Source: Rhynchospora pubera
Lineage: Eukaryota > Streptophyta > Magnoliopsida > Poales > Cyperaceae
Direction of reading: 5' to 3'
Length of the DNA: 64,000 nt
NCBI GenBank assembly: GCA_028095005.1
Contig: CM051463.1
Span: 60,798,251-60,862,250 of the forward strand
Shown here: positions 47,621 to 60,442 of the stretch, one piece after another
Layout: every line of letters starts with the position of its first letter
Position numbering within the stretch: position 1 is the stretch's first letter
The notes under the pieces: model-generated
Told to the model about the DNA's origin: nothing
What the model saw: only the letters and a program-made list of their open reading frames with translations
The model's database searches: none
Position numbers and translations under genes: made by a program

Positions 47621-49964
47621 AATAGAACTAAGAAGTTTTAATTATGTTTAGTGTATTTCTGCACTTTCAATTAGTCATACACGGCACCCATATACAATTT
47701 CAAAAAGATCACAATGGGAAAAATATAATGGAAAAAAAAGCTTATATTTTACGTGAAATATCTCTTTGAACAAACCATCCTGCCAATTAACATTTGTGAA
47801 GTAGTAGTTGGGATAAAAGGAAACATGATGCAGAGATTTTCTTCAAATAATTAATTATACTTGGCGAGTGCACTTAAATTTAGAAGAAATTAAGAGAGGC
47901 TAGATTAATAACAGGTAAGTACAAAATTGACTCAACAACACAAAAACCAAGAGCGTCTTTGTTGGGTGACATGAGTCCGCTCAACGAAGCCAATGCTGGG
48001 GAGCAACACGACTGCTCCCCGTCCCAAAGAACTGCAAAGATATATCATGACTATTAGGTTTAAAAAAAAAAAGTAGATTTTATTGTTTATCTGCATAATT
48101 GGCAACGATTGATAAAGTTATCTAGAAAGAAACATAATTATATACCCTCACGAGGTAATTGGTAAAGTTTAAATTTCATTTTTATATTTTGACAATAAAC
48201 ATTGAAATGTTAAAATGCAAAAATTATGGTAATTAATATTTGACGGCAAGATACTGTATGTACGAACTTCACACAGTATAACAATTGTATCTAGTTTGCA
48301 ACACAATTTTTTTTAAAAAAAATCTTCGACAAATAAAGTTAATGTCTTCATTGTTACGTCAATGTAAATTTATAAATAATAAACTTATTAGTTGTGAGCT
48401 GTATCAATTTTTTTCATGGACTAAAAGAGTTATGCAATTTGGACTTAGGCTACAGTAAGGAAATCCAAAATGTAACTTACAAAATTAACATCAAATTCAT
48501 ATGAAAAAAACTTTAAAATTGACTGACATCTACAGAAAAATTATCATGTAGTAGCAGCAAAAGTTGCCCAAGTTTTAATGGTGTAGAAAAGCTTTTCACC
48601 GATTGAATGTTTTGCAAGGACAACATTAAGCAAAAAACATCTCACAATTACCTTGTTAGGATTCAGAAGCTGGGATGGATTTGGTATCTCCAAACTTTGC
48701 TAAATATTTTATCTCGAGTAACGTGGAAAAATGGAACCTTTTTCCTCTAGCTCTGAGGGAGACAACACCTATTCTTAGCATCTAACTTTGTCTTTCGGCT
48801 CTCCTCTCTCTTGATATCTTTTAATTTGGGTTCTTGTAGGATGGGTCTGGAGTTCATTTTGTAAAGTTTTTTTTTTCTGGGATGTCATTTATTTGTTTAT
48901 TTTCTTGTGCTCGATCAATAAATAAATAATGTTAAACTCTACTATCCTTGTTTTCATACAGCAATTATTGTGCAACTTTCTGTATGACTGAATGTACTGA
49001 AATAACTCCTCCAATACTTGTTTTCTCTACAAATTTTGGGTAAATATTTGAAATTCAAATAAGGTAAATAGTAAGTACTTTGCAGAGAGGATGTTAGTGT
49101 CTTAACATCTTGGGGGAGTGGGCTTTTATATAATTATAAGGGATGCATGTGTTTACAGTTTTTATTATTTTTTATCTTCTTTTTCATGTAAAACTGTTTC
49201 TATATTTATGCATGACACTCTCAATTAAGAGTCAATTTTTTATATTTTTTACTTTTCATTCAATATATCTTAATTTGTTTTTCTCCATATCTCAATGTTT
49301 TCGTTTAAATGTCAATATTAAGTGTGTGTGATAATCTTAAAATTAAGTATGATATCTTTTAGAACAATAATAAAAATAGTTCTACAGATATAATAAGTAG
49401 CTACTAGGAATTAAGCAAATCAAAATTAAGAAAATGAGCTAGCTAGCTAGGTATATAATTTTTTTAAAAAAAAAAAACGCACTTTGGAAAGTTCGTATTG
49501 TATCTTGGCAAGGTTTCGAAAAGTGACCTGATCAGTCATTATTTATTATCTTTGCTAGTGCTACGTATACAAAACAACAAAAAATCAACACAAAAGACCT
49601 TAGAGCATAGATCAGATATACACCTCCACATACTTCCATGAAGAATAAGAAAGCTTTTATTCTTCCGAGTCCCAAAGATTACACCTCTCCCTATCTTATT
49701 CCCACCATCCACTGTTCCCTCTCTCTCTCTCTCTTCCCATGACAAACCCATCCCTCTAACTTTCCTTTCCTATTGACAATCTCTCTCCCTCTGTCTCTCT
49801 CCAGTCTCCATATCTTTGGCGTTCTCTTTGTCACCCCTTGATTTAATAACCTTCCGTCTCCGTCTCAACTGCATCTTCTTCTACAGATCTTTTAGCTCTC
49901 TCTCTCTCTCTGCATGTGTATCACGAAAGTCTCTCTATAAGACTATAACACAATTCTCCAATCC
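47621..49964. other. Upstream region of the WIP gene
   Basis: About 2.3 kb without coding sense. The last 250 bp become rich in CTCTCTC tracts (49719-49735, 49781-49801, 49895-49908), typical of a plant leader and proximal promoter. No other regulatory motif is called. Confidence 0.45.
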
Positions 49965-52311
49965 ATGGCAGATCCATATACCAACTTCTTCAATGGATAC
50001 TACTACTTCAACAATTATAACCCTTCTTCTCAGCAACTATTCAATTCCTGCAGCTCTAACCTTTCCATTTTCAACCCGCCTCCTTCCCCTCCAGTAAAAG
50101 AAGCTCTCCCTCTCCTTCCCATGAGATACCAAGAAACTCATAAGCCTATCAATAGCTATGTGGATGACAGCCATGACAAAGAGAAAGAGCTGGTCACCAT
50201 AGCACTAAACATAGGCCCACCATCCAGTGACCCCGGTGTCGAAGCAGTACATGATACAATTGATTTATTATCGAAGGTGGAAGATAGGCAGAGAGAGACC
50301 AGAGAAGAGGAGGTGGAAAGAGAGGGGAATAGTAATTCCAACGATATCCAAGAAAATAGTGAGCATAGTCATGAAGGGATAGAGATAGGAAGGGTCAACA
50401 AGGGGCAGTACTGGATTCCGACTCCAGCACAAATTCTTATTGGGCCTACACAGTTTGCGTGTCCCGTGTGTTGCAAAACCTTCAATCGGTACAACAACAT
50501 GCAGGTGATGAAATACAAATTTACCCTAATTTCCTCGCTAGCTCTTTACATGTCTTCTTACATATTCCATGTAGTTTTCTTTGACAGTAATGCATTAGTA
50601 TGACATTGGCATTCTTAATTATTTATTATCGGTTTTCTACTATATATGTGTATATATTAATATATATATATATATAGTAGTGTAGTGTACATATGTATAT
50701 TTGTCTTCCTCCCTATTTCTCTTGATATAATTATAACCTAATTCTCTAGATCGGGATAACGTACATAACACAGATCCTCTCTTTGAAATGAGTTGTGCAT
50801 GCTAGGGAAAGATCTTTATTTTTTTTTAAACATATATGAAGATTATTAAATGGATAGCTTTATTTTACGGATAGACATGCATGTTTCGATATCTTCACTT
50901 CCGAATAAAATACTACATATATCATTGTAATATGTTCGGATCCTACAACTTTTGTCACTTAAAAAGGTTAATTAAGAAAGAAAGGTGCTCTTTTTATTTT
51001 TACCTGAGAAGAAGATTATGTGTGACATTCCAAATTTGGCTGTGATTCTTTGTTTAAAAAAAAGGACTTTTCGGAAATAAATTGAAATGGCTGACGTTTT
51101 CAATTAAATAACGTAATTACTTTTATGGGATCCTTTAATTTAATATTTAGGTACCTACTGGTTTTCAATCAAAATTTTTTTTTAATATTTACGATGCTGA
51201 CTATAATTTGTAGCCTTTATATTTCGTTAGATCTCTTTGTCCTATATATTGTCTAGTAAATAAGAACAAAATCAAAATTATTATAGAGAATCTTTTCTCC
51301 TTTAAAAAGGTTAGCTTTGTTTTTATGGTGTTGTCCCCAGTAGATCTCTCAGCTTTGATTAAGGTTCTTTTAGTTTCTTATTTCGCTATAAAGATAGTAT
51401 GTTCTCTTTATTAGACTGATCATATTTCTCTCTTTCTTTCTCTCTCATCAGATTAAGAATATATGTTATGATTATCTCCTGTGGATAACACGACGTAAAT
51501 TCTTGGAAATCAAATGCAAACCTCTGAAACATTACTTTTTTCCTTTTTGTTTCATTTCATTAATTTGACTGAACCCTGAAAGAGAGAGAAAGAGATCAGA
51601 GAGCAAACAGCAAAGTTCTCCCCTGTAATATATGCGGTTCTGTTGCCTCAGCACCTTTTGGAGTTTGTGTTTTATGGTGCTCAGAGGTTTTCGTGCTGAA
51701 AAGTTCTTTCTGCCAGCTGAGATAAAGAGAGAAAGAAAGGGGGTACCAGACTACCAGATGAGAAGAAATTATACCTTTCAAATAGACTCTCTTGTCAGTG
51801 ACTGTTTTAAGCGCAAGATCTATGCATATTTACTCTCTCTCTCTAGCTTTCTTCTTCCTCGTCTTCATGTAGATGTAGTTGCACTTGGTAAAATTTATTA
51901 ATTTTTCTACTCTTTAATTTTGTTCGCATACATGTGAGTTCAATAGTGAAATGCATCGCTGCTATGCAGAGAGTAGGGAAAGAGAAACTGTTGATGAGAT
52001 ATTGCACCTTTGCTACAACTGGTTTGTCAATCTAGAAAAACAGTGTTACTTCATGTTAGCAATCATTTCTTCCTCTCTCTCTCTCTCTCATTTTAATTTC
52101 CCTCTCTCTTTGGAGAAAAATTGAGGGACTGTTGTACTGTGTGTATATATTAATTATATTCCTCCATATATGCTCGCTAGCATGTGATGTGCACTTGATG
52201 AAAGTATCAAGAAATTAGTACACAATCTATACTAGGACTCATCACATTATAATTAAAGCTCTATATCTCTCTGTACAACTCCATATTTTTGTTATTTGTG
52301 TGATGCAGTTG

Positions 52312-52350
<39 letters not shown>

Positions 52351-52898
52351 CTCTTTAATTTTCCTTTTTTTAGAATTTCTATCTCTATGGCCTCTTATGG
52401 TTCTCATTATTTGCCTTAATAATTAAAGTGTTTTTTGAATGCTATTTTTTTTTTTGTTACATATGTATCTAGGTTAAAGACGACTCTTATGTAAGAAATT
52501 TTCAATAAAAAACAGTTTCTTTTGAATGTCTTCTCTCTATCCATCCCCATATATATATCCAAAAAATATAACACAGTGGTGCACTACATAAAATTTAAAA
52601 AAAATTACAGCTAAATGAAACCAGCACGAAGCAGCACAATTTATTGAACATTCCCAACTGAATTTTCTAAATTAATAATTTTTATTATGCGATTTGTTTG
52701 TTTGTGTTTAATAATTTCTAGATCATTCTGTCATTCTAATTTTCAAAACAATTCGACTAGTTTCACTTGGCACACTTGATGACTCATATTACACTTACAG
52801 TGGCACTTCTGAATGGCTGGCTAGTAATTAGGAACAAGTAGTTCCTCCTCATTTATAGTTTAGTAAAGATGGAGAAACAATCTAGTAAGTAGTAACAA

Positions 52899-52959
<61 letters not shown>

Positions 52960-54040
52960 ACTTCCATCGTCATGTGTTTAACCCAAAAATGATTTCCCCT
53001 GTGATGAATATATCAATAAACAAGAGCAGGCTGAGGAGCCGACTCTTGCTTAATAATTTTGGTGTTTTTTCCTCTCTTTTTGCTCAGTAACATGTCGAGG
53101 TTTAGGGTTTGTTGTAACGTAAAGAGTTTCCCATTTTTAAAGAAAACTTATAAAGCAAGGATCTTTTACAGAATTATATGAAAACTATAGACTGCATTTT
53201 GTGATGATTACGTCTAACATTACCAGATTAATTTAAATGCCAATAAATGATAATTAAACTTTTTCAAGACAAAGAGAAGCAGTTTTTTAGCATACTAACA
53301 TGTGCACTTTACTGCAATTTACCCTAAGCATACTAATATGTACACTTTTTGGCCTTCGCAGATGCATATGTGGGGCCATGGGTCACAATACCGGCGAGGC
53401 CCTGAGTCTCTTCGGGGGACACAGCCCACTGCCATGTTGCGTCTGCCCTGTTACTGTTGTGCACCTGGATGCCGAAACCACATTGACCACCCACGGGCCC
53501 GTCCACTAAAAGACTTCCGTACTCTGCAAACCCACTACAAGCGGCGCCATGGAATCAAACCGTTTTTATGCCGTAAATGTGGCAAGGCTTTTGCAGTACG
53601 TGGCGACTGGCGGACTCATGAGAAAAATTGTGGAAAACTCTGGTAATAGCTATTAATGAATCAGATCGTTATTCCGATATTATATGTCATTAAACTACTG
53701 CCATATATGCATTTGAATATCAATCAAGACTGATATTCAAATTATTTAAACTGATTGAACCAATAATTATTATTATATTGATATGGAAACAAGTTGTGAG
53801 CTGGTTAATTCTAATCATATATCATGTGAAGAAACTTGTTGCTTAATATTTCAACATTTCAACAGGTACTGCACATGTGGATCCGACTTCAAGCATAAAC
53901 GTTCGCTCAAAGATCATATCAAGGCATTTGGGAATGGCCATGTGGCGCATGGGATTGATTGCTTTGATGATGTGGAGGAAGACGAAAGGGAACCATCTTC
54001 TGAGGTGGAGCATAGCTTTGGTAATGGCAGTGGCTGTTGA
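49965..54040 (+). CDS. WIP: WIP-family C2H2 zinc-finger transcription factor (TT1/WIP2-like), 3 exons
   Basis: Exons 49965-50504, 53362-53642 and 53866-54040 join in frame (996 bp, 331 residues) with GT-AG borders. The N-terminus (MADPYTNFFNGYYYF) and a short LNIG repression-like motif are family traits. The signature WIPTPAQILIGPTQFACPVC starts at Trp150. Four zinc fingers follow: C166-X2-C169-X12-H182-X3-H186 spanning the first splice site, a CYCCAPGC finger, FLCRKCGKAF...H-X4-C, and WYCTCGSDFKHKRSLKDH in the last exon. The tail is acidic. WIP proteins are plant-specific nuclear regulators of seed-coat pigmentation (TT1), transmitting tract, root and vein development; which member this is cannot be decided here. 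Intron 1 is 2.86 kb and contains microsatellites. Confidence 0.95.
52314..52346. repeat. (CT)n microsatellite in WIP intron 1
   Basis: About 16 uninterrupted CT units; other CT-rich tracts occur near 52070-52090. Confidence 0.95.
52900..52959. repeat. (AT)n(GT)n microsatellite in WIP intron 1
   Basis: About 22 AT units are followed by about 8 GT units. Confidence 0.95.
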
Positions 54041-55719
54041 TTGTTAGGTAAGAATGACTCGTGAATACGCTAGAAATGTAGAAGATATAATGTTTGTTTG
54101 TAAGGGGAATTGAGGCCATTATGCATATATGGTTGATCAAGAGCTTGAGCTACTACTGCTTTATGATGCATGTTTCGTTCATGAACTTGAAAGTTTCATA
54201 TGTTATTTGCTATTAATTGCTCAGTATGTCATCTTGTTTTGAAACTCAATATATACATACAGTCAGCCGTGCTAATTGGACCATGAAGCATTGAAGATGT
54301 AATTCTTATGTTACTAGCGGTCATTTGAGTATATATATGCATGCTGTAAGTACTATATACGATTGCTTTGATTCCTAGTGATTTGCATATTTGGCTCATA
54401 ATACTACTTTATATTTGACAGTCTATTATATAGAGTATTAAGTTTTTAACATCCCTAGTTTCTAAACTGGGTAGCCTCTACCTAGTGTCTCTGAAAAAAA
54501 ACATCCCTAGTTTCTAATAACATGCTTTATATTTTAAGAAACAACGAACATATATAAATGCCGATTACGGAAATAAGTTTGAATATATATGTTCAAAGTT
54601 TGAAAGGGACCATTTTCAAAATAGTAAAATTGGTCGGTATTCTTATTAAAATAAGAAATATCGATGTTTTGGAAATCCTTGCTCTATATGTATAGCACTT
54701 TAGTCCTTTGTGAAAAGGAAAAGGAAAGATGTTATCATATTTTCATTTGAAATTGCAATCTTTCCATGACCATGCATGGGACACGTTTAACGAGTTCTTG
54801 AATTTAGTCGTCTATAATTCCAGTGAAATATGTTAAATTTTTTAGTTGGAATTAAAAATTGTGTAGAAATAGTTCTTGATACATATTAGCTCATTATGCA
54901 TGTCTTAGTACGTTCATTTGGAATGTGCTTTCTGTCATTTGGATTGGATGCGCATGCATCAAATGCGAAATCATACAGTAGTTTTCTTTTTGGCCATCCA
55001 TAATAAAATTAACATTAATTAATTTAATCTTGGGCGGCTAATCGGCTATAGATGACGCTCTCCTAGTGGGGGCAAATCTCTTAGAATTGGAATGTTCAAT
55101 CTACATTTTAATATCTAAGAACTGTTAAAACTTTTCGATTTATATATTAGATGGATTGGTAAATATCTTATAATTGGAATGTTCGATCATAATACTACAT
55201 TAATTGCATAACCCTATCAAATTATAAAACACCTTTAATTTTATTTATATTTTTTTTTCCTTAATTAGACTGACGTTGATAAAGATATTATATAGATGCA
55301 CATAAAATGATCCAGGTCATATATAATAAAGAATAAAATTAGACATATTAGTTAGACTGATTTTTCTCTAAAATAATTTCAAAATTTTTCAAAGCTTGTC
55401 CTCAATTCTTAGAACTATAACATTTTAACTTTCTCCAACTTTAACGTATATTTCAAAAATGATTTTTTTTAAATTAGTTTGTAGCACTCAACAGAACTGA
55501 AGTGAGACATGTCAAATTATACTATTGGCCGAACAATAAATTATAATTCTTTTTGTCGCATTTGTGTGCTGATACTAGGTGATTGAAAACATATTAACTT
55601 TATTTTATGTTTTTTTTTTTGAAAAGCAATCAAAAGACTGATTGCATGCTTTCATTAAGCCAGAACAAGTTAGATAGAAAAAGCAAAGAAACATATTATC
55701 TTTTAATAACCTAGGATTA
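54041..55719. other. Downstream of WIP: 3' flank and intergenic DNA
   Basis: AT-rich and without a credible frame. The WIP transcript end probably lies in the first few hundred bases, but no definite polyadenylation signal was chosen. Confidence 0.45.
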
Positions 55720-55728
55720 ACTTTGTTG

Positions 55729-56134
55729 GAGATTGGCTAAAGTATACTCCAGCATACGGATTAAACCCGTATGCTAGAGTCGTTTTTCAAAATCTAAAAT
55801 TCAAACAGTCGATCCAAACCGTTCAAGTTGTTCTCCATATAAAAATATCTTTCAAGACCAAATTTTACATTTTTTCGAATTTTTTTGCTATATATTATGC
55901 TATTTTAAAATTGAATGGTCAGAAATACTCCTTTACAACTCCTTTACAATGTTTTTTTTAAATAGCATAATATATAGTAAAAAAATTCGAAAAAATATAA
56001 ATTTTAGTTTCCTAGGAGATTTCAATATGGAGAACAATTTGAAAGCTTCGGATTGACTGTATGCGTTTTAAATTGTGAGAAACGACTTCAGCATACGGGC
56101 TATCTGTATGTTGGAGTATACTTTAGCCAATCTC
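55729..56134. mobile_element. Fold-back Mutator-like element (406 bp), 9-bp TSD ACTTTGTTG
   Basis: Ends are GAGATTGGCTAAAGTATACT and AGTATACTTTAGCCAATCTC. The near-complete inverted halves centre on an AT-rich core, with subterminal CGATCCAAACCGTTCAA. ACTTTGTTG flanks both sides (55720-55728, 56135-56143). Confidence 0.92.
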
Positions 56135-56143
56135 ACTTTGTTG

Positions 56144-57409
56144 TTTCGAATTATGTATAACCAGAAAGGATATCTTTTACCATGAAAAGAAAGATAGCTA
56201 ATTTAGTTTTGTCTTGAGTACTGTAAATAATATGGTGTCATTCCTACTACAGGCACCGTGGTCTGGTAGAACCGTTTTGCCAAGCGCACATCTCTGGTAT
56301 AGCATTACGGTTTCTTTAATTATTAATTCTCTCTCAAAAAAAAAAAGAAAAGAAAATCGGTTTATTTAGCTAGCTAGTATTTGATTACTGATGGACCAGT
56401 GAGTCTGAAAGACTTTATTTGCATGTTAAACGTCATCTAACTTAATTTGATTACTAATGGACCAATGACATTATTCTACAATCTATTTGAGTTACTGAAA
56501 ATGGGGAGGAGGTCAATTATTATGTAATGGAGAAGAGTACAATTCGTTGTTCAAAAGAAATGATGGCCAAAATCTAAGGCCTCTTTTGCGACCAATATTT
56601 TCTTTTTTGAACCTGATCTGCACCTAGTATTCCCTTTATTTCAGATGTGGTGTAGTCGTGTAGAAGAAATATATAACGAGTAACTGTCTTAGATTCTGAC
56701 GACCCGCCACAAAAAGTATACACATCATTATTAATTGCAAGAATGAGTCGAGTTTCTAGCTTCCTCCTATGAATCCATGTCTTCCACTAATTAATGCGAT
56801 GATTAAAGAGCTAAAAAGTGGTTAAATTAAAGACTACTTTATCCTTTCCCTTTATATTTGGAACTTTAGCAATGAGCATTTTTAGCACTTTATTAGTTCC
56901 TCATGTACACCTTGCGTTAGGAGAGATCTATCGGATGTGTACGTAAGACATTGGTTGAAAATGACTTTATAATTAGGATTTACTACTGAATAATTATGCT
57001 CCCTGAAAGTTGTACTTCCTAGCAAATCCAATATAATATGTCTAATATACAAACTTCACTCATTCAATATATAGTATATAAATAAGTAATGTTCACTCAC
57101 AAACTTTGTGCAATACTTCAGATCGTTTTTTATATATAACACGCTTTGAAACCTAGCAATATTACTAGTGACGAAGTGCTAATATTTTCTCTGTCCTGAA
57201 GGCCGACAGGCAAAAAAGTTTAAATTTTTTCGTTCTTAATTAATTTGATAGAAAAATGTACCACCTAACATGCATGCTACAGGTTAGAGAGAGAATGGTT
57301 AATATATCCAAGAATGACTATACTCTATACACCTGGATGAACGCATCACCACTCCGGTACCCTTCTCCACCAAAAACTTACCAGAATTTACTTCGGCATA
57401 TTAGTCAGG
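56144..57409. other. Intergenic, nothing recognised
   Basis: AT-rich, with no gene, RNA or delimited element. Confidence 0.45.
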
Positions 57410-57421
57410 TCAAAATGATTT

Positions 57422-57579
57422 TTACATGATAAATTAGGTCAAAGCCTCCCAATTTATTTTAAATTCAATATTCATAAAAAATTCGCCAGCCGAATTTCGA
57501 AACATGCAACTTTACACTCGAGGTGTGTATTAATTGCCACTCATCACTACACTAAGCTAGCTAAGAGTTGGTTCGTCCA
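57422..57579 (-). mobile_element. tRNA-derived SINE, same family as head 1 at 47.5 kb
   Basis: The minus-strand copy has a decayed head (GTTTCGAAATTCGGCTGGC) and the shared body AAATAAATTGGGAGGCTTTG. It is flanked by TCAAAATGATTT (57410-57421) and TCAAAATAATTT (57580-57591), 11 of 12 identical. Older than the 47.3-kb copy, judging from the decayed B box. Confidence 0.8.
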
Positions 57580-57591
57580 TCAAAATAATTT

Positions 57592-58211
57592 AAAGACAAA
57601 ATTAGAGCTGTGTAGTATATTTACTTCAAGTTCGATGGTGATTGTTGATGAATTCATATTCTAGACTGGGAAAAGTTTTTCTAATATTCAAACAAATGGC
57701 AGTCGTTGAGTTAAATACTCGTCAAGATTTGTGCCGCGTTACCAAATGAACTTTTTTAAATTTTTATTATTGTTTTAATTTTCAAAGCCCGTAGGCGTTT
57801 CTTTCTACTAGTAAAATGGTGTAAAAAAGACTTCTTTTATTACTGATTAGTCAGGGTATTCCCTGAAACGTCCTTTTTGCTTTGTTTTGTCTTTTTGCGA
57901 TATGAAAAGCAGCTTCAAGTTATCAGAACATTGAATGCTTCATCAACTGACATACATCTTTCCTAGTACTCTGATTATTACCCTGATACATTAATCGAGA
58001 AACAGAAAGTAGAAAAGAACAGTATCCGTTATAATTTCATATATATTGTGTTCTACTGCCTGGTTTAATTTTCTCCCCCCCCCCCCCCCCCCCAAAAAAA
58101 AAAAAAAGGCGTATGAACTGTAAAGGTTACTCTAGGGGAGGGAATCGCGGCAAGTTGTAAGATAGCATTGGTTGCGCGCTATCTGGAATATAGAAGGTTT
58201 AATAAACGTAT
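57592..58211. other. Intergenic with a poly-C/poly-A run
   Basis: Nineteen C (58075-58093) are followed by fourteen A (58094-58107). No gene seen. Confidence 0.8.
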
Positions 58212-58221
58212 TTATTTATCA

Positions 58222-58612
58222 TAGGAGTAATGCTAGAGTCAAACTCATTTGAGAATTAAGCCTATCATACATGATTAAGTTTCGATTTTTGAAACTGCAA
58301 TGGTCAATCTAAACCGTTAAATTTGTTGTCCATAATGAAATCTCATTAGATACTAAATTTTATATATTTTTTTCAAAATTTTTTACTATTTTTTTATTTT
58401 AGAAAATTTCTCAATCTAATTAATTTTGGATCCTTCAATTCAAAAAAATACGAAAAAATTACTTAAATTTTTTAAAAAAATATAAAATTTGGTCTTCAAA
58501 TAGATTTCAATATGGAGATTGTATTGAGAAGTCCAGATTGGTCGTTTGAAATTTCAATAGTTGAAATTCGAATCGCATTTGACAACAAACATGTTTGACT
58601 CTAGCATTACTA
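58222..58612. mobile_element. Fold-back Mutator-like element (391 bp), 10-bp TSD TTATTTATCA
   Basis: Ends are TAGGAGTAATGCTAGAGTC and GACTCTAGCATTACTA, with inverted halves around an AT core. TTATTTATCA flanks at 58212-58221 and 58613-58622. Subterminal GGTCAATCTAAACCGTTAAA aligns with the other fold-backs. Confidence 0.92.
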
Positions 58613-58622
58613 TTATTTATCA

Positions 58623-60100
58623 GATACAATTTTGTTCAGAAAAAATTCAGTTTACTTTTAGCTAGAGATATAAATAAATAACTGTAACTAATGTTTTTGG
58701 CAGAGCAATTTAAGGGATGCTAATAAAAACACAAATGTTCTTCTCTCTATGTCTTGTTCAATAATTCATATAAATATACATAGACATATAAGATTGAGAC
58801 AACATCATAAAAAGTTGTAAAAGTGTCCTCTATAAAATATACATAAATAACTATGTGATTTGATTTAACTGGAATCTATAAAATCAGTCAAGCCAATGAT
58901 TTGTCTATACAAATAGATCCAGAAACCATCGCAGAACAATCTCTTACCTCTTTGGACCCACTATTTAAGAGATATGAATATGGATTCTCCAAGACGACTG
59001 CTGACATACTCTAGATGTGACATTAAACTGGCAAATGTGCCAAAAAAAAAAAAGAAGAAAGGAGGATTATAATTAAGGCGTTCAGGATTCGCTACATATT
59101 TCCTTGCTCTAACGACTCTCTATATACAAAGAGAGAGTTCGCTTTAGGCCTTTTCCATTACCACCATGTGACTCTATTCTTTGACCCACATAACTTATCA
59201 GATATATTTAATTACCTAAAATATGTTTACTTTTGTATCCTTGTATATATACGCCTAAAGATTTTTATTTTGTTAAAATGCTCTAAGCTATACATGCATA
59301 TTTTCCACTCAACAGTAAACCTCAACAAACATTTTAGTTAAAGTTTTTGAGAGAGAGAATTACTCCACTCACATAATTGATTTTTACACGCTTGCCAAAC
59401 ATAAAAATAAAATTAGATTAAAATATCGTCGCATACGCATGCATAAATATGTACTATAAAATAATTTTTATGTACAGATTTTACGAAATGTGCACATTAA
59501 CAGGTACCACCAAGTTTGTCTTAAAAAACTTTATGAAATGTGAGAAAAAAGAGATGGCATGAATAAAATTGATTATGTATGGAGCAATATTTTTAGAAAC
59601 TAGGGAGCAATATGAAGATGTGTGTACAAAATTTTTTGGGAACTGTATTCTATCATGGAAACTTGTTAATATATATATTTATTTATATATTCTATGATCA
59701 GTCACATACGTCGCTTGACAGTTTACCAGATCAGACAACAGTAGCAAAGCAGTGGTAGAAAGAAACAAGACTAGACCAAAAGTACAGTCTAACTTGCACC
59801 AAATGCGGTTGGATGGAGGGGCTAACTTGTCAAAGATAATTTAACAAATGGAAAAATTCTAAGTGCAGCTTTTGAAGAAATGCCTTTTGTTTTGTACATG
59901 ATGCTTTTAGTTGGCAGAGGCCTCCTCGGGGTTGGTAAAATTTAAGAATGTAACCAGAGATGGAGAATTGGAGACGATGTTCATGGATGGGATGGGACTA
60001 GTGCCATGAGATAGGTCATCAAATGATTAGTTGCTTTTTTTTTTTGGGAAATTTTTTTGAAAATTGATTAGTAGCTTTGCTATAAAGGAATTGCGGAGGG
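58623..60100. other. Intergenic AT-rich DNA, no gene seen
   Basis: Ordinary AT-rich sequence; short frames lack any recognisable domain. Confidence 0.5.
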
Positions 60101-60108
60101 GACGCAAG

Positions 60109-60434
60109 TATACTTGTCAAACGTTGAAACGGAACACGTAACAGTCGAACAGATCTGTTCTGTTTTCGTTCCGTTCCAGTCAACGTAATTGAAATTGATT
60201 TTGTTTAACGTTCCGTTTCGTCAAACATAATAGTTTTTCATTCCGTTTAACCTTACGTCCTTCATTTACGATTGATTTCAGCGGAATTTCATTTTTCGTT
60301 TCTGTAACGTTTATAAATTTCAGTTCCGTTTTCGTTCTGTTTTCAGAAACGAAACTGAAATCTCTTTCATTTAACGTTCCGTTTGAACGGAACGGAACGG
60401 AACACCATGGCGGAACGGAATTTTGACAGGCCTA
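60109..60434. mobile_element. hAT-like MITE (326 bp), 8-bp TSD GACGCAAG
   Basis: Ends are TATACTTGTCAAAC and TTTTGACAGGCCTA. A perfect GACGCAAG flanks it (60101-60108, 60435-60442). The interior is packed with GTTCCGTT / AACGGAAC words, as in the copy at 22804. Confidence 0.92.
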
Positions 60435-60442
60435 GACGCAAG

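Noticed and set aside
53300..53509. Frame overlapping WIP exon 2
   Set aside because: Out-of-register shadow of the zinc-finger exon.
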